Shown here: positions 15,888-22,654 of the stretch, piece after piece
Layout: each line of letters begins with the position of its first letter
How positions within the stretch are numbered: position 1 is the first letter of the stretch
Assembly: GCA_018969885.1 (NCBI GenBank)
Contig: JAGWXN010000021.1
Coordinates: forward strand, 1 to 22,654
Length of the DNA stretch: 22,654 nucleotides
Source of the DNA: Betaproteobacteria bacterium
GTDB taxonomy: Bacteria; Pseudomonadota; Gammaproteobacteria; Burkholderiales; Burkholderiaceae
Direction of reading: 5' to 3'
Position numbers and translations under genes: made by a program
Notes under the pieces: generated by a model
What the model was told of the DNA's origin: nothing
The model's input: the letters and a program-made list of their open reading frames with translations, nothing else
Database searches by the model: none

Positions 15888-16780
15888 TCACCGAACTTCG
15901 CCATCTGCCGGCGCCAGCCAAGCTGAACCTGTTCCTGCATGTGACGGGCCGCCGGGCCGATGGCTATCACCTGCTTGAGACCGTGTTCGATATGGTCGAC
16001 CTGCACGACCGGATCCATCTGCGCGTTCGGCACGATGGCGTGATCAGGCGTTTGGGAACGCTTCCCGGCATTGATCCCGACACCGACCTGACGGTGCGCG
16101 CAGCGCATCTGCTCGCCCGACAGACCCGATGTCCGCTGGGCGTTGACATCGAACTCGACAAGCGGATTCCCATCGGCGGCGGCCTGGGCGGCGGGAGTTC
16201 CGATGCGGCAACCGTACTCATGGGCCTCAACCGGTTATGGGCGCTCGGGCTCACCCCCAACCAGCTCGCCCCGATCGGCGCGCAGCTGGGCGCTGACGTG
16301 CCGTTCTTCATTTTCGGTGAAACCGCCTACGCCACGGGTGTGGGCGACGAGCTTACTGCGTGCCCGCAACCCGCGCGATGCTACGTCCTGATCGCTCCCG
16401 GTGTGGGGGTCGCAACACCCCGGGTTTTCGCGGATCCCGGTTTGACACGCGATACGAAACCGCTCAAAATCGACGGTCTTTTGCGAGGCCAGTCGGTCTT
16501 TTGCGGAAGGAACGATCTCGAGCCGGTTGCCTCGCGACTGGAAGCAAAGGTTTCAGCAGCGCTTTCGCTTCTTCGTGATGCGGCCCGTTCGGTCGGGATT
16601 GATCCGGGGCTTACCCGAATGAGTGGGTCGGGCTCCACGGTTTTTCTACCGGTTCCGGAAGATCATTTGGCTGCCGTTGTCCGCTTTCTGGATTCCGGCA
16701 ACAGGCTCTGCGAAGGGGCTTCCGTCCATGTGGTCAGGTCGGTTGCGCGGCATCCGCTTCGCAGTTGGGCGTTTGCCTGA
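15884..16780 (+). CDS. ispE: 4-diphosphocytidyl-2-C-methyl-D-erythritol kinase IspE
   Basis: Cytoplasmic kinase of the MEP isoprenoid pathway that phosphorylates CDP-methylerythritol using ATP. It has 298 residues and is a GHMP kinase: catalytic K13 in [12 protein letters not shown], the ATP-binding [12 protein letters not shown] at 98-109, D138 in GADVPFF, and the third motif MSGSGSTVF near 247. [10 protein letters not shown] is typical of IspE. Translation is coupled to lolB by an ATGA overlap. Confidence 0.96.
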   Translation: MITELRHLPAPAKLNLFLHVTGRRADGYHLLETVFDMVDLHDRIHLRVRHDGVIRRLGTLPGIDPDTDLTVRAAHLLARQTRCPLGVDIELDKRIPIGGGLGGGSSDAATVLMGLNRLWALGLTPNQLAPIGAQLGADVPFFIFGETAYATGVGDELTACPQPARCYVLIAPGVGVATPRVFADPGLTRDTKPLKIDGLLRGQSVFCGRNDLEPVASRLEAKVSAALSLLRDAARSVGIDPGLTRMSGSGSTVFLPVPEDHLAAVVRFLDSGNRLCEGASVHVVRSVARHPLRSWAFA

Positions 16781-16824
16781 AAGGCTTCGATTCAGCCGGT
16801 TGCCCTGCAACAGGCCGATCTGGG

Positions 16825-16830
16825 CAGAAT
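16825..16830 (+). promoter_or_regulatory. Candidate -10 element for tRNA-Gln
   Basis: CAGAAT lies nine bases before the mature tRNA, with TTGCCC (16800-16805) 19 bases upstream as a weak -35. It may also drive prs, which follows the tRNA by 71 bases. Confidence 0.35.
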
Positions 16831-16838
16831 CACCACAT

Positions 16839-16915
16839 TGGGGAGTCGCCAAGTTGGTTAAGGCACCGGATTTTGATTCCGGCATGCGTAGGTTCGAATC
16901 CTACCTCCTCAGCCA
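16839..16915 (+). tRNA. tRNA-Gln (anticodon UUG)
   Basis: A 77-base tRNA with CCA encoded (16913-16915) and G16912 as discriminator. The acceptor stem pairs TGGGGAG with CTCCTCA (one G-U), the anticodon stem pairs CCGGA with TCCGG around the loop TTTTGAT with anticodon TTG at 16873-16875, and the T arm GTAGG-TTCGAAT-CCTAC is perfect. The position between ispE and prs is conserved in many betaproteobacteria. Confidence 0.97.
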
Positions 16916-16986
16916 AACCCTCCGTGCCGGCGGCCGCTAAAAAACCCGTCGGCGCTTCGTCTGCGCATTCATCAGGTGGTTCTTCG

Positions 16987-17970
16987 ATGCTCTCAGGATA
17001 CCGTCGTCACGCGGAGTCGTTGTCGCCCGAGGGCCTGATGGTGTTCACCGGCAATGCCAATCCCAGGCTTGCCGCTGACATCGCCCACCACCTGCACCTT
17101 AAACTCGGTAAAGCAACCGTTGGCCGCTTTTCTGACGGCGAGGCCATGGTCGAAATCCTCGAGAACGTGCGCGGCAAAGACGTGTTCGTGGTGCAGTCCA
17201 CGTGCGCGCCTACCAACGACAACCTCATGGAAGTGATGATCATGGTCGATGCGCTCAAGCGCGCATCGGCCGGTCGCATCACGGCTGCACTGCCTTATTT
17301 TGGCTATGCGCGCCAAGACCGGCGCGTGCGCTCGTCGCGGGTGGCCATCAGCGCCAAGGTCGTGGCCAACATGCTGCAGATCGCAGGCGTTGACCGCGTC
17401 CTCACCATGGACCTGCACGCTGATCAGATCCAGGGATTCTTCGATATCCCGGTGGACAACATCTACGCAGCCCCGGTCATGCTCGCCGATTTGCATAAGT
17501 CGCCTTATGACGATCTGCTGGTGGTCTCGCCCGATGTGGGCGGCGTGGTCAGGGCGCGCGCCATTGCCAAGCGTATCGACTCCGATCTGGCCATCATCGA
17601 CAAGCGCCGGCCCAAAGCCAATGTATCCGAGGTCATGAACATCATCGGCGATGTGTCGAACCGCACCTGCGTCATCATGGATGACATCGTCGACACCGCC
17701 AACACGCTGGTCAAGGCAGCAGCGGCGCTAAAAGAGCATGGCGCAAAGCGGGTGATCGCCTACTGCACGCATCCGGTGCTGTCGGGTGCGGCCGTCGATC
17801 GGGTCAAGGATCCGGCACTCGATGAGCTGGTTGTGATCGACACCATCCCGCTCTCTGCCGAAGCGCGCGCCTGCGGCAAGATCCGCGTGCTGTCCTGCGC
17901 ACAGTTGTTTGCAGAAACCATATTGCGCATCAACCGCGCTGATTCGGTGTCTTCGCTGTTTGTGGATTGA
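16987..17970 (+). CDS. prs: Ribose-phosphate pyrophosphokinase (PRPP synthase)
   Basis: Makes PRPP from ribose 5-phosphate and ATP for purine, pyrimidine, histidine, tryptophan and NAD synthesis. Strongly conserved blocks include [42 protein letters not shown], the metal/ATP site [19 protein letters not shown] and the PRPP loop [13 protein letters not shown]. The ATG at 16987 has AGGTGG (16974-16979) seven bases upstream. This gives 327 residues, about ten more than usual, all in a short N-terminal lead ([15 protein letters not shown]). The frame is open through the tRNA, but that is not coding. The close spacing suggests a shared tRNA-prs transcript. Confidence 0.96.
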   Translation: MLSGYRRHAESLSPEGLMVFTGNANPRLAADIAHHLHLKLGKATVGRFSDGEAMVEILENVRGKDVFVVQSTCAPTNDNLMEVMIMVDALKRASAGRITAALPYFGYARQDRRVRSSRVAISAKVVANMLQIAGVDRVLTMDLHADQIQGFFDIPVDNIYAAPVMLADLHKSPYDDLLVVSPDVGGVVRARAIAKRIDSDLAIIDKRRPKANVSEVMNIIGDVSNRTCVIMDDIVDTANTLVKAAAALKEHGAKRVIAYCTHPVLSGAAVDRVKDPALDELVVIDTIPLSAEARACGKIRVLSCAQLFAETILRINRADSVSSLFVD

Positions 17971-18012
17971 TCACCGTCTCCCGAGGTACTGAAGCCCAGA
18001 TTTTTCAAGGTG

Positions 18013-18094
18013 CCCGCGGCAGCCGTCGCGGGTGTGTCAGCAACGCCCGGTGTCCTGGTCGCGGGTTCCGGGTTCAGCGAGTCGCAAGGCTCGC
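18013..18094 (+). promoter_or_regulatory. Two hairpins in the prs-rplY spacer
   Basis: CCCGCG (18013-18018) pairs with CGCGGG (18027-18032), and GCGAG (18077-18081) pairs with CTCGC (18090-18094), each around an 8-base loop. The second ends five bases before the GAAAGGAG ribosome binding site of rplY. They may be leader structures controlling rplY, but stems of six and five pairs are also common by chance in GC-rich DNA. Confidence 0.3.
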
Positions 18095-18112
18095 ATTTGA
18101 AAGGAGTGCACG

Positions 18113-18784
18113 ATGAAAGTCGTCGCCACCACACGCAAGGAGCAGGGATCGAGTGCGAGCCGCCGCCTGCGTCGCAGCCAGCAGGTTCCCGGCATTCTCT
18201 ATGGCGGAAGCAACGAGCCCACGCCCATTGCCATTGAACACAACCCGCTCTACCACGCGCTTCGCGTTGAGACCTTCCACTCGTCCATTCTCGACATGGA
18301 GCTCGACGGACAACCGGAACAGGTGCTGCTGCGCGCGATCCAGTGGCATCCCTACCGTCAGCAGGTCATGCATATCGACTTCCAGCGCGTGTCCGCTGAT
18401 CGCCCGATCCACATGCGTGTGCCGCTCCATTTCCGCAACCAGGAAGCCTCGCCCGCGGTCAAGCAGTCCGGCGGCATCGTTGGCCACGTGTTGACCGAAA
18501 TCGACATCACCTGCCTGCCCAAAGATCTGCCGGGCTTCATCGACGTCGACCTCAGCAACCTCGAGTCTGGCAAGCCGCTCCACGTCCGTGACATCCAGTT
18601 CCCGGCAGGGGTCTCGCCGGTGCTGCGCGCGAAAGAAAACCCGGTAGTGGCCACGGTCACCATCCCGGGCGCGGAAGAGGCACCCGCGGCGACACCCGCA
18701 GCTGCGCCCGCGGCGGCGCCGGCCGCCAAGGGGGCACCCGCCGCCAAGGCTGCCCCGGCCGCCAAGCCCGCTGCCAAGAAGTAA
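18113..18784 (+). CDS. rplY: 50S ribosomal protein L25, general stress (CTC/TL5) form
   Basis: Binds 5S rRNA on the large subunit. At 223 residues it is the long CTC/TL5 form: an N-terminal L25 domain (about 1-92, with SRRLRRSQQVPGILYGG) and a C-terminal beta domain (about 95-180), unlike the 94-residue E. coli L25. Residues from about 182 onward are a low-complexity Ala/Pro/Lys tail, probably disordered and RNA-binding. The ATG has a strong Shine-Dalgarno, AAGGAG at 18101-18106, six bases upstream, the best in the window, as expected for an abundant protein. Confidence 0.96.
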   Translation: MKVVATTRKEQGSSASRRLRRSQQVPGILYGGSNEPTPIAIEHNPLYHALRVETFHSSILDMELDGQPEQVLLRAIQWHPYRQQVMHIDFQRVSADRPIHMRVPLHFRNQEASPAVKQSGGIVGHVLTEIDITCLPKDLPGFIDVDLSNLESGKPLHVRDIQFPAGVSPVLRAKENPVVATVTIPGAEEAPAATPAAAPAAAPAAKGAPAAKAAPAAKPAAKK

Positions 18785-18799
18785 TCAGGGCCTCGCCTG

Positions 18800-18829
18800 C
18801 CCTCGGGGTGCTCGCATGCATCCCGAGGG
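18800..18829 (+). promoter_or_regulatory. Strong hairpin overlapping the pth ribosome binding site
   Basis: The arms CCCTCGGGGTGC (18800-18811) and GCATCCCGAGGG (18818-18829) form 12 pairs with a single G-U and a six-base loop. The 3' arm includes GAGGG, the only Shine-Dalgarno candidate for pth (GAGGGA at 18825-18830, eight bases before the ATG). It lies 15 bases after the rplY stop. No T-run follows, so it is more likely a translational control or RNA-processing element than an intrinsic terminator. Confidence 0.65.
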
Positions 18830-18838
18830 ACTCCTCCC

Positions 18839-19432
18839 ATGAGCGGTATCCGCCTGATAGCAGGGCTCGGTAACGTCGGCGCCGAATACGACGACACGCG
18901 CCACAATGCCGGCTTCTGGTTTCTTGATGCGCTCGCTCGCGCGCACGGGGCAATATTTGCCCGTCAAAGCAAGTTTTTTGGTGATGTCGCCCGTCTCAAT
19001 GCTGGCGGCGAGCCGGTCCACCTGGTCAAACCCACCACGTTCATGAACCGGTCCGGGCAGGCGGTCGCCGCGCTGGCCGGTTTCTATCGAATTCCACCGG
19101 AAGCCGTGCTGGTGATCCATGACGAACTCGATCTGATGCCTGGCATCGCCAAGCTCAAGCAGGGGGGCGGTCACGCGGGTCATAACGGTTTGAAGGACAT
19201 CACCGCCCGGCTCGGTTCAGCCGCCTTCTGGCGCATGCGGATTGGCATCGGCCATCCACGCACGCTTCTGCTCGAGCAGGCGGTCATTGATTTCGTGCTG
19301 CATCGGCCCTCGCGCGATGATCGTGCGCGGATTGATCAGGCGATTGACGCGGGGCTTGGCTGTATTCCCGACCTGCTCGCAGGCCGAATCGAACAAGCCA
19401 TGAAAACGCTGCACACCCAGTCGAAGGGCTGA
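18839..19432 (+). CDS. pth: Peptidyl-tRNA hydrolase
   Basis: Recycles peptidyl-tRNAs dropped from ribosomes; essential in bacteria. It has 197 residues. Active-site features: N12 in AGLGNVGAEYDDTRHNAG with catalytic H22, FMNRSG (substrate-binding asparagine), IHDELDL (the aspartate that orients the histidine) and GGHAGHNGLKDI. It follows rplY by 54 bases, the common ctc-pth arrangement. Its ribosome binding site is buried in a strong hairpin, which suggests that its translation may depend on ribosomes leaving rplY or on another factor. Confidence 0.96.
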   Translation: MSGIRLIAGLGNVGAEYDDTRHNAGFWFLDALARAHGAIFARQSKFFGDVARLNAGGEPVHLVKPTTFMNRSGQAVAALAGFYRIPPEAVLVIHDELDLMPGIAKLKQGGGHAGHNGLKDITARLGSAAFWRMRIGIGHPRTLLLEQAVIDFVLHRPSRDDRARIDQAIDAGLGCIPDLLAGRIEQAMKTLHTQSKG

Positions 19433-19450
19433 ACCGCTTGCGCGCGCTCT

Positions 19451-19474
19451 GTTCGGCGCAGGCGAGCGCTGAAC
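19451..19474 (+). terminator. Hairpin between convergent pth and 5'-nucleotidase genes
   Basis: GTTCGGCGC (19451-19459) pairs with GCGCTGAAC (19466-19474), nine pairs with one G-U and a six-base loop, in the 56-base convergent gap. No T-run follows on either side, so termination is only a guess from position; on the minus strand the stem has one A-C mismatch. Confidence 0.35.
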
Positions 19475-19488
19475 CGAGTGGGCCGGCG

Positions 19489-20403
19489 TCAGAAGCGTTC
19501 GTTGGCCACGCCCGCTGGCACATGGCCCGCCGGCCCGAAACGCGCGGCCTGCTGCACATGACCGGTCTGGTCATCAAAAAAGAAATCGGGCTCGAATTCC
19601 TTCAGGAAGGGCCCTTTGCCAAGCCCCCCTAGGAACATCGCTTCGTCAACGCCCACTCCCCAGGCCATGAGGGTGCGGATTGCGCGTTCGTGAGCAGGAG
19701 CGCTGCGGGCGGTGACCAGCGCAGTTCGGATCCGCATGGGCGCGCCCGAGCCGCCACGCAGCCGATGGAGCGCTTCGAGTAGCGGCTTGAACGGGCCGGG
19801 TGGCAGCGGATTGGCCGCGCGGTCGGCCTCGTGGCGCTGAAAGGCATCGAGCCCGCTCGCCTGATAGACCCGCTCCGATTCATCGGAAAACAGCACGGCA
19901 TCACCGTCGAAGGCAATCCGAATCTCATCAGGGTGCGACTCAGAGGCCTTCACCGACTCAGGAAACACGCGAGCAGCGGGAAAGCCCGCCTCGAGCGCCG
20001 CGCGCACATCGTCTGAATTGGCCGAAAGAAACAGGTTGGCCGCGAGCGGCACCAGGTAAGGCCAGGGGGTGCGGCCACTGGTGAACACACCGCGCTCGAG
20101 CCGTAGCCCCTCGTGGCGCGCCGAGCGGAACACTCGGAGTCCGCTCACGGGGTCATTGCGAGAGAGCACGACGACCTCGATCCGACGCCGCTCGGGCGGG
20201 CAATCGCCGGGATCGAACGCGAGCAGCTTCTTCACCAGCGCATGGGCGACACCCGGGGCGGCCGGCTGCTCGAGGCGGTCGCGCTGCAGCGCCATGTAGG
20301 CCTGCGCGTCGCCCCCCTCGAAAACACGGTTCTCTTCCTCGAAATCGAATACCGCGCGCGAGGAGATCGCGACAACGAGCTTGCCTTCCAGGGTGGGTGC
20401 CAT
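19489..20403 (-). CDS. Cytosolic 5'-nucleotidase (cN-I type, PF06189-like)
   Basis: A 304-residue soluble HAD-like phosphatase of the type that hydrolyses nucleoside 5'-monophosphates. Family features run the whole length: VAISSRAVFDFEEENRVF at the start, the catalytic DxD in AFDGDAVLFSDESE (D166, D168), VTARSAPAHERAIRTL (T231), and LGGLGKGPFLKEFEPD with K263 followed by FFFDDQ (D277, D278). Substrate preference cannot be read from sequence. No Shine-Dalgarno precedes the ATG (the leader is pyrimidine-rich). It is convergent with pth and divergent from the methyltransferase gene, so it forms its own transcription unit. Confidence 0.88.
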   Translation of the reverse strand: MAPTLEGKLVVAISSRAVFDFEEENRVFEGGDAQAYMALQRDRLEQPAAPGVAHALVKKLLAFDPGDCPPERRRIEVVVLSRNDPVSGLRVFRSARHEGLRLERGVFTSGRTPWPYLVPLAANLFLSANSDDVRAALEAGFPAARVFPESVKASESHPDEIRIAFDGDAVLFSDESERVYQASGLDAFQRHEADRAANPLPPGPFKPLLEALHRLRGGSGAPMRIRTALVTARSAPAHERAIRTLMAWGVGVDEAMFLGGLGKGPFLKEFEPDFFFDDQTGHVQQAARFGPAGHVPAGVANERF

Positions 20404-20566
20404 GATGAGAGGAGAGAGTAGGCATTGTTGGCGGTTGACGCAATCGGTGCGGGTATCGCTCGACCGGATCGCAGTCGACTTAGTGGGGCTTTGCCCGGGC
20501 GCGCGAGGCCCCCAGCGGACCTGCGCCTTGACCCAGCAGGCCGGACGGCGCTACCGTCGGCCTCCT

Positions 20567-20572
20567 TAAGAT
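20567..20572 (+). promoter_or_regulatory. Candidate -10 element for the methyltransferase gene
   Basis: TAAGAT lies 14 bases before the ATG and would leave a leader of only about seven bases. There is no convincing -35. The 183-base gap (20404-20586) otherwise shows only a weak GACGG/CCGTC stem near 20544-20558. Confidence 0.3.
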
Positions 20573-20586
20573 TTCGAGATACCCCG

Positions 20587-21306
20587 ATGAATGTCGCCGC
20601 CGACCCCGACCGCGTGCCCCTGATTACTGACGAGCTCGACGAACTTCACGCCATTGCGGGGCTCAACGCCCAGCGCATCATCGAACTCGGATGCGGACCG
20701 GCCGACATGGCGCGCCGACTGGCCAAGCGGTTTCCAAACTGCTCAATTGCCGCGCTCGAGATTGACGCGGTTCAACATCAGAAAAACCTCGCGAACCCGC
20801 AGCCCGGCATCGAGTTCATCGAAGCAGGCGCGCAGGCCGTTCCGTTTGCCGAGGCGAGCTTCGATCTGGCGATCATGCTGAAGTCGCTCCATCATGTGCC
20901 GCTTTCCCTCATCGATCAGGCGATTGGCGAGGTGGCGCGCGTGGTCAAGCCCGGCGGCCTTTTTTATGTGTCCGAGCCGGTCTATGGCGGCGCCTTCAAT
21001 TCGCTGATTCGCCTTTTCAACGACGAGGGGGTCGTGCGCGCCGCCGCGCAACGCGCGCTTGATCAGGCGATCGCGCAGACCGGCCGGTGGCGACAGATTG
21101 CCGAGCGGCGCTTCGGACTCTCCAGCACCTTTCCAAATTTCGAAGCGTTCGAAACCAAGCAGATGCGGCCAAGCTACGCCGACCATCGCCTGGACGACGC
21201 CAAGGTCGCCGAGGTGCGGGCGGCTTTTGAGCCCTTCATGACCGCGGGTGGCGCCACCTTCGTGCGGCCCCTCCATGTGCGGGTACTCACCCGCCTCCCC
21301 AACTGA
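20587..21306 (+). CDS. Class I SAM-dependent methyltransferase
   Basis: A 239-residue Rossmann-fold methyltransferase. Motif I is [15 protein letters not shown] (31-45), the acidic residue ending strand 2 is in AALEID (54-59), and MLKSLHHVP followed by [16 protein letters not shown] resembles motifs IV to VI of the UbiE/Methyltransf_11 group. Nothing seen identifies the substrate; small molecules are more likely than RNA or protein, but this is inference. The ATG at 20587 is chosen because the residues before it in the open frame look noncoding. No ribosome binding site is visible. It ends 67 bases before ychF. Confidence 0.82.
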   Translation: MNVAADPDRVPLITDELDELHAIAGLNAQRIIELGCGPADMARRLAKRFPNCSIAALEIDAVQHQKNLANPQPGIEFIEAGAQAVPFAEASFDLAIMLKSLHHVPLSLIDQAIGEVARVVKPGGLFYVSEPVYGGAFNSLIRLFNDEGVVRAAAQRALDQAIAQTGRWRQIAERRFGLSSTFPNFEAFETKQMRPSYADHRLDDAKVAEVRAAFEPFMTAGGATFVRPLHVRVLTRLPN

Positions 21307-21316
21307 AGCGCATCAG

Positions 21317-21367
21317 TACAATGGCGCTCCCCGCCGCGGCGTCTGCGCCGCGAGCAGCTCCGAAGGA
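21317..21367 (+). promoter_or_regulatory. ychF promoter (-10) and structured leader
   Basis: TACAAT at 21317-21322 is a good -10 without a clear -35. The expected transcript begins near 21329 and runs into a perfect hairpin, CGCGGCG (21335-21341) with CGCCGCG (21346-21352) around the tetraloop TCTG. The Shine-Dalgarno AAGGA (21363-21367) follows ten bases later and is free. Confidence 0.45.
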
Positions 21368-21373
21368 ATCGCC

Positions 21374-22468
21374 ATGTCGCTGAAATGCGGAATCGTCGGC
21401 CTGCCCAATGTCGGCAAGTCCACGCTGTTCAATGCGCTGACCAAGGCCGGCATCGCTGCCGAGAATTATCCTTTCTGCACCATCGAGCCCAACGTCGGCA
21501 TTGTGGAAGTACCCGACCCACGGCTTGCCGCGCTCGCTGAGATCGCAAAGCCCCAGCGCGTGCTGCCCGCGACCGTCGAGTTCGTTGACATCGCAGGACT
21601 GGTCGCGGGCGCCTCCAAGGGCGAAGGTCTGGGCAACCAGTTCCTCGCCAACATTCGGGAGACTGACGCGATCGTGCATGTGGTGCGTTGCTTCGAAGAC
21701 AGTAACGTGATCCACGTGAGCGGCAAGATCGATCCGCTCTCCGATATCGAAATCATCAACACCGAACTCGCGCTCGCCGATCTGGCCACAGTCGACAAGG
21801 CGCTGGTGCGCTACACAAAAGTGGCGCGTGCCGGCGGCGACAAGGAGGCGCAGCGTCTGGTTGCCGCGCTCGAGAAATGCATGGCCGTCCTGAACGAAGC
21901 CAAGCCGGTGCGCTCGCTCGACCTATATGACGAAGAGCGGGCGGTGTTAAAGCCCCTCTGCCTGATCACGGCCAAGCCCACGATGTATGTGGCCAACGTG
22001 AAGGAGGGCGGCTTTGCCGACAATCCTCACCTCGAGGCGGTGATGCGTCACGCCGCCAGCGAAAACTCAGTGGTCGTGCCCGTGTGTGCTGCGATCGAAG
22101 CTGAAATCGCTGATCTGTCCGACGACGACAAGATGGTGTTCCTCGCCGACATCGGCATGGAAGAACCAGGGCTGAACCGGGTGATCCGCGCGGCCTTCAA
22201 ACTCCTGGGTCTGCAAACCTATTTCACCGCCGGCGAAAAAGAGGTGCGGGCCTGGACCGTGCGCGTGGGCGCCACCGCTCCGCAGGCCGCCGGGGTGATC
22301 CATACCGACTTCGAGCGCGGCTTCATTCGCGCAGAAACCATCGCCTACGACGAGTACATCGCCTGCAAGGGCGAAAACGGCGCCAAGGACAAAGGCAAGA
22401 TGCGCCTGGAGGGGAAAGACTATGTGGTCCGCGATGGTGATGTCATGCACTTCCGGTTCAACGTCTGA
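21374..22468 (+). CDS. ychF: Redox-regulated ATPase YchF (Obg family)
   Basis: A ribosome-associated P-loop ATPase of the Obg/YchF group (OLA1 in eukaryotes). It has 364 residues (E. coli 363). G1 is GLPNVGKST at 9-17, G3 is [20 protein letters not shown] with the hydrophobic residue in place of the catalytic glutamine, and the usual NKxD is replaced by NVKE (YVANVKEGG), the substitution that gives YchF preference for ATP over GTP. A coiled region and a C-terminal TGS domain (from about [17 protein letters not shown]) follow. AAGGA lies six bases before the ATG. In E. coli ychF directly follows pth; here two other genes lie between. Confidence 0.97.
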   Translation: MSLKCGIVGLPNVGKSTLFNALTKAGIAAENYPFCTIEPNVGIVEVPDPRLAALAEIAKPQRVLPATVEFVDIAGLVAGASKGEGLGNQFLANIRETDAIVHVVRCFEDSNVIHVSGKIDPLSDIEIINTELALADLATVDKALVRYTKVARAGGDKEAQRLVAALEKCMAVLNEAKPVRSLDLYDEERAVLKPLCLITAKPTMYVANVKEGGFADNPHLEAVMRHAASENSVVVPVCAAIEAEIADLSDDDKMVFLADIGMEEPGLNRVIRAAFKLLGLQTYFTAGEKEVRAWTVRVGATAPQAAGVIHTDFERGFIRAETIAYDEYIACKGENGAKDKGKMRLEGKDYVVRDGDVMHFRFNV

Positions 22469-22495
22469 AACCATCACTTCGCGAGGAACCCTGCC

Positions 22496-22654
22496 ATGCC
22501 AGTCAATCTGAACACTGGAAACACCGCCTACTCCGTCAACAACAGTCGTATTGAGAAGTTCCTGGGCGCAGCCGATCGCGACGCAGCGCTGCGGATGGGT
22601 GGCTGGGACCGATTCAAGGACTACTTCCGGGCCGATAACAACAAGAAGGCCACC
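22496..22654 (+). CDS. Unrecognised protein, N-terminal 53 codons; possible secreted effector
   Basis: The frame runs off the right edge. An ATG with GAGGAA (22483-22488) seven bases upstream starts 27 bases after ychF. The visible product begins MPVNLNTGNTAYSVNNSRI, rich in Asn, Ser and Thr, and includes GGWDRFKDYFRADNNKKAT at 37-55 less the cut end. By hand count 91 of 159 bases are G or C (57%), lower than the surrounding genes appear. I do not recognise the family. The start resembles, loosely, the N-termini of Salmonella SPI-2 effectors (MPxxxxxG, then a WEK(I/M)xxFF signal; here WDRFKDYF). The likeness is short and could be chance; the reading frame itself is well supported by its ribosome binding site and by being open to the edge. 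Confidence 0.65.
   Translation, partial: MPVNLNTGNTAYSVNNSRIEKFLGAADRDAALRMGGWDRFKDYFRADNNKKAT

Noticed and set aside
16916..16986. Terminator after tRNA-Gln
   Set aside because: The region contains no stem followed by T residues, so tRNA and prs may share a transcript.

Overview
The window is a compact, GC-rich stretch of bacterial chromosome made almost entirely of housekeeping genes. Gene content and order point to a betaproteobacterium, most likely of the order Burkholderiales: mla genes, kdsD-kdsC-lptC-lptA-lptB-rpoN, then ptsN-hprK-rapZ, mutY-mutM, and a TPR gene-lolB-ispE-tRNA-Gln-prs-rplY-pth-ychF run. HPr kinase (hprK) between ptsN and rapZ fits beta- rather than enteric gammaproteobacteria. 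I cannot name a genus. I found no insertion sequence, phage gene, CRISPR array or rRNA, and no stretch over 300 bases lacks a gene; the longest gaps are 8184-8409 and 20404-20586.

Layout. (1) 1-2974, minus strand: start of mlaE, mlaF, and a Kef-type cation/proton antiporter. (2) 2984-8183, plus strand: LPS genes kdsD, kdsC, lptC, lptA and lptB, tightly packed or overlapping, then rpoN. The first two make the Kdo precursor; the Lpt genes supply parts of the LPS export bridge. (3) 8410-11407, plus: ptsN, hprK, rapZ and a Lon-N-domain protein, a nitrogen-PTS/cell-envelope signalling group. (4) 11413-13365, minus: mutY and mutM, both arms of the 8-oxoguanine repair system. (5) 13492-16780, plus: a TPR protein, lolB and ispE, joined by ATGA overlaps. 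(6) 16839-19432, plus: tRNA-Gln(UUG), prs, rplY (CTC type) and pth. (7) 19489-20403, minus: a cytosolic 5'-nucleotidase. (8) 20587-22468, plus: a small SAM methyltransferase and ychF. (9) 22496 to the end: the first 53 codons of an unrecognised gene.

Most of the window is conventional. The parts worth a second look are: the unfinished ORF at the right edge, whose N-terminus resembles the translocation-signal region of Salmonella SPI-2 effectors (tentative); a strong 12-bp hairpin between rplY and pth whose 3' arm contains the pth ribosome binding site; the absence of hpf from its usual place between rpoN and ptsN, where a perfect 11-bp inverted repeat is found instead; several genes without a Shine-Dalgarno sequence but with a -10-like hexamer just ahead of the start codon (rapZ, kdsD); and a GC-rich hairpin in the ychF leader. 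I see no clear sign of an entirely new multi-gene system.
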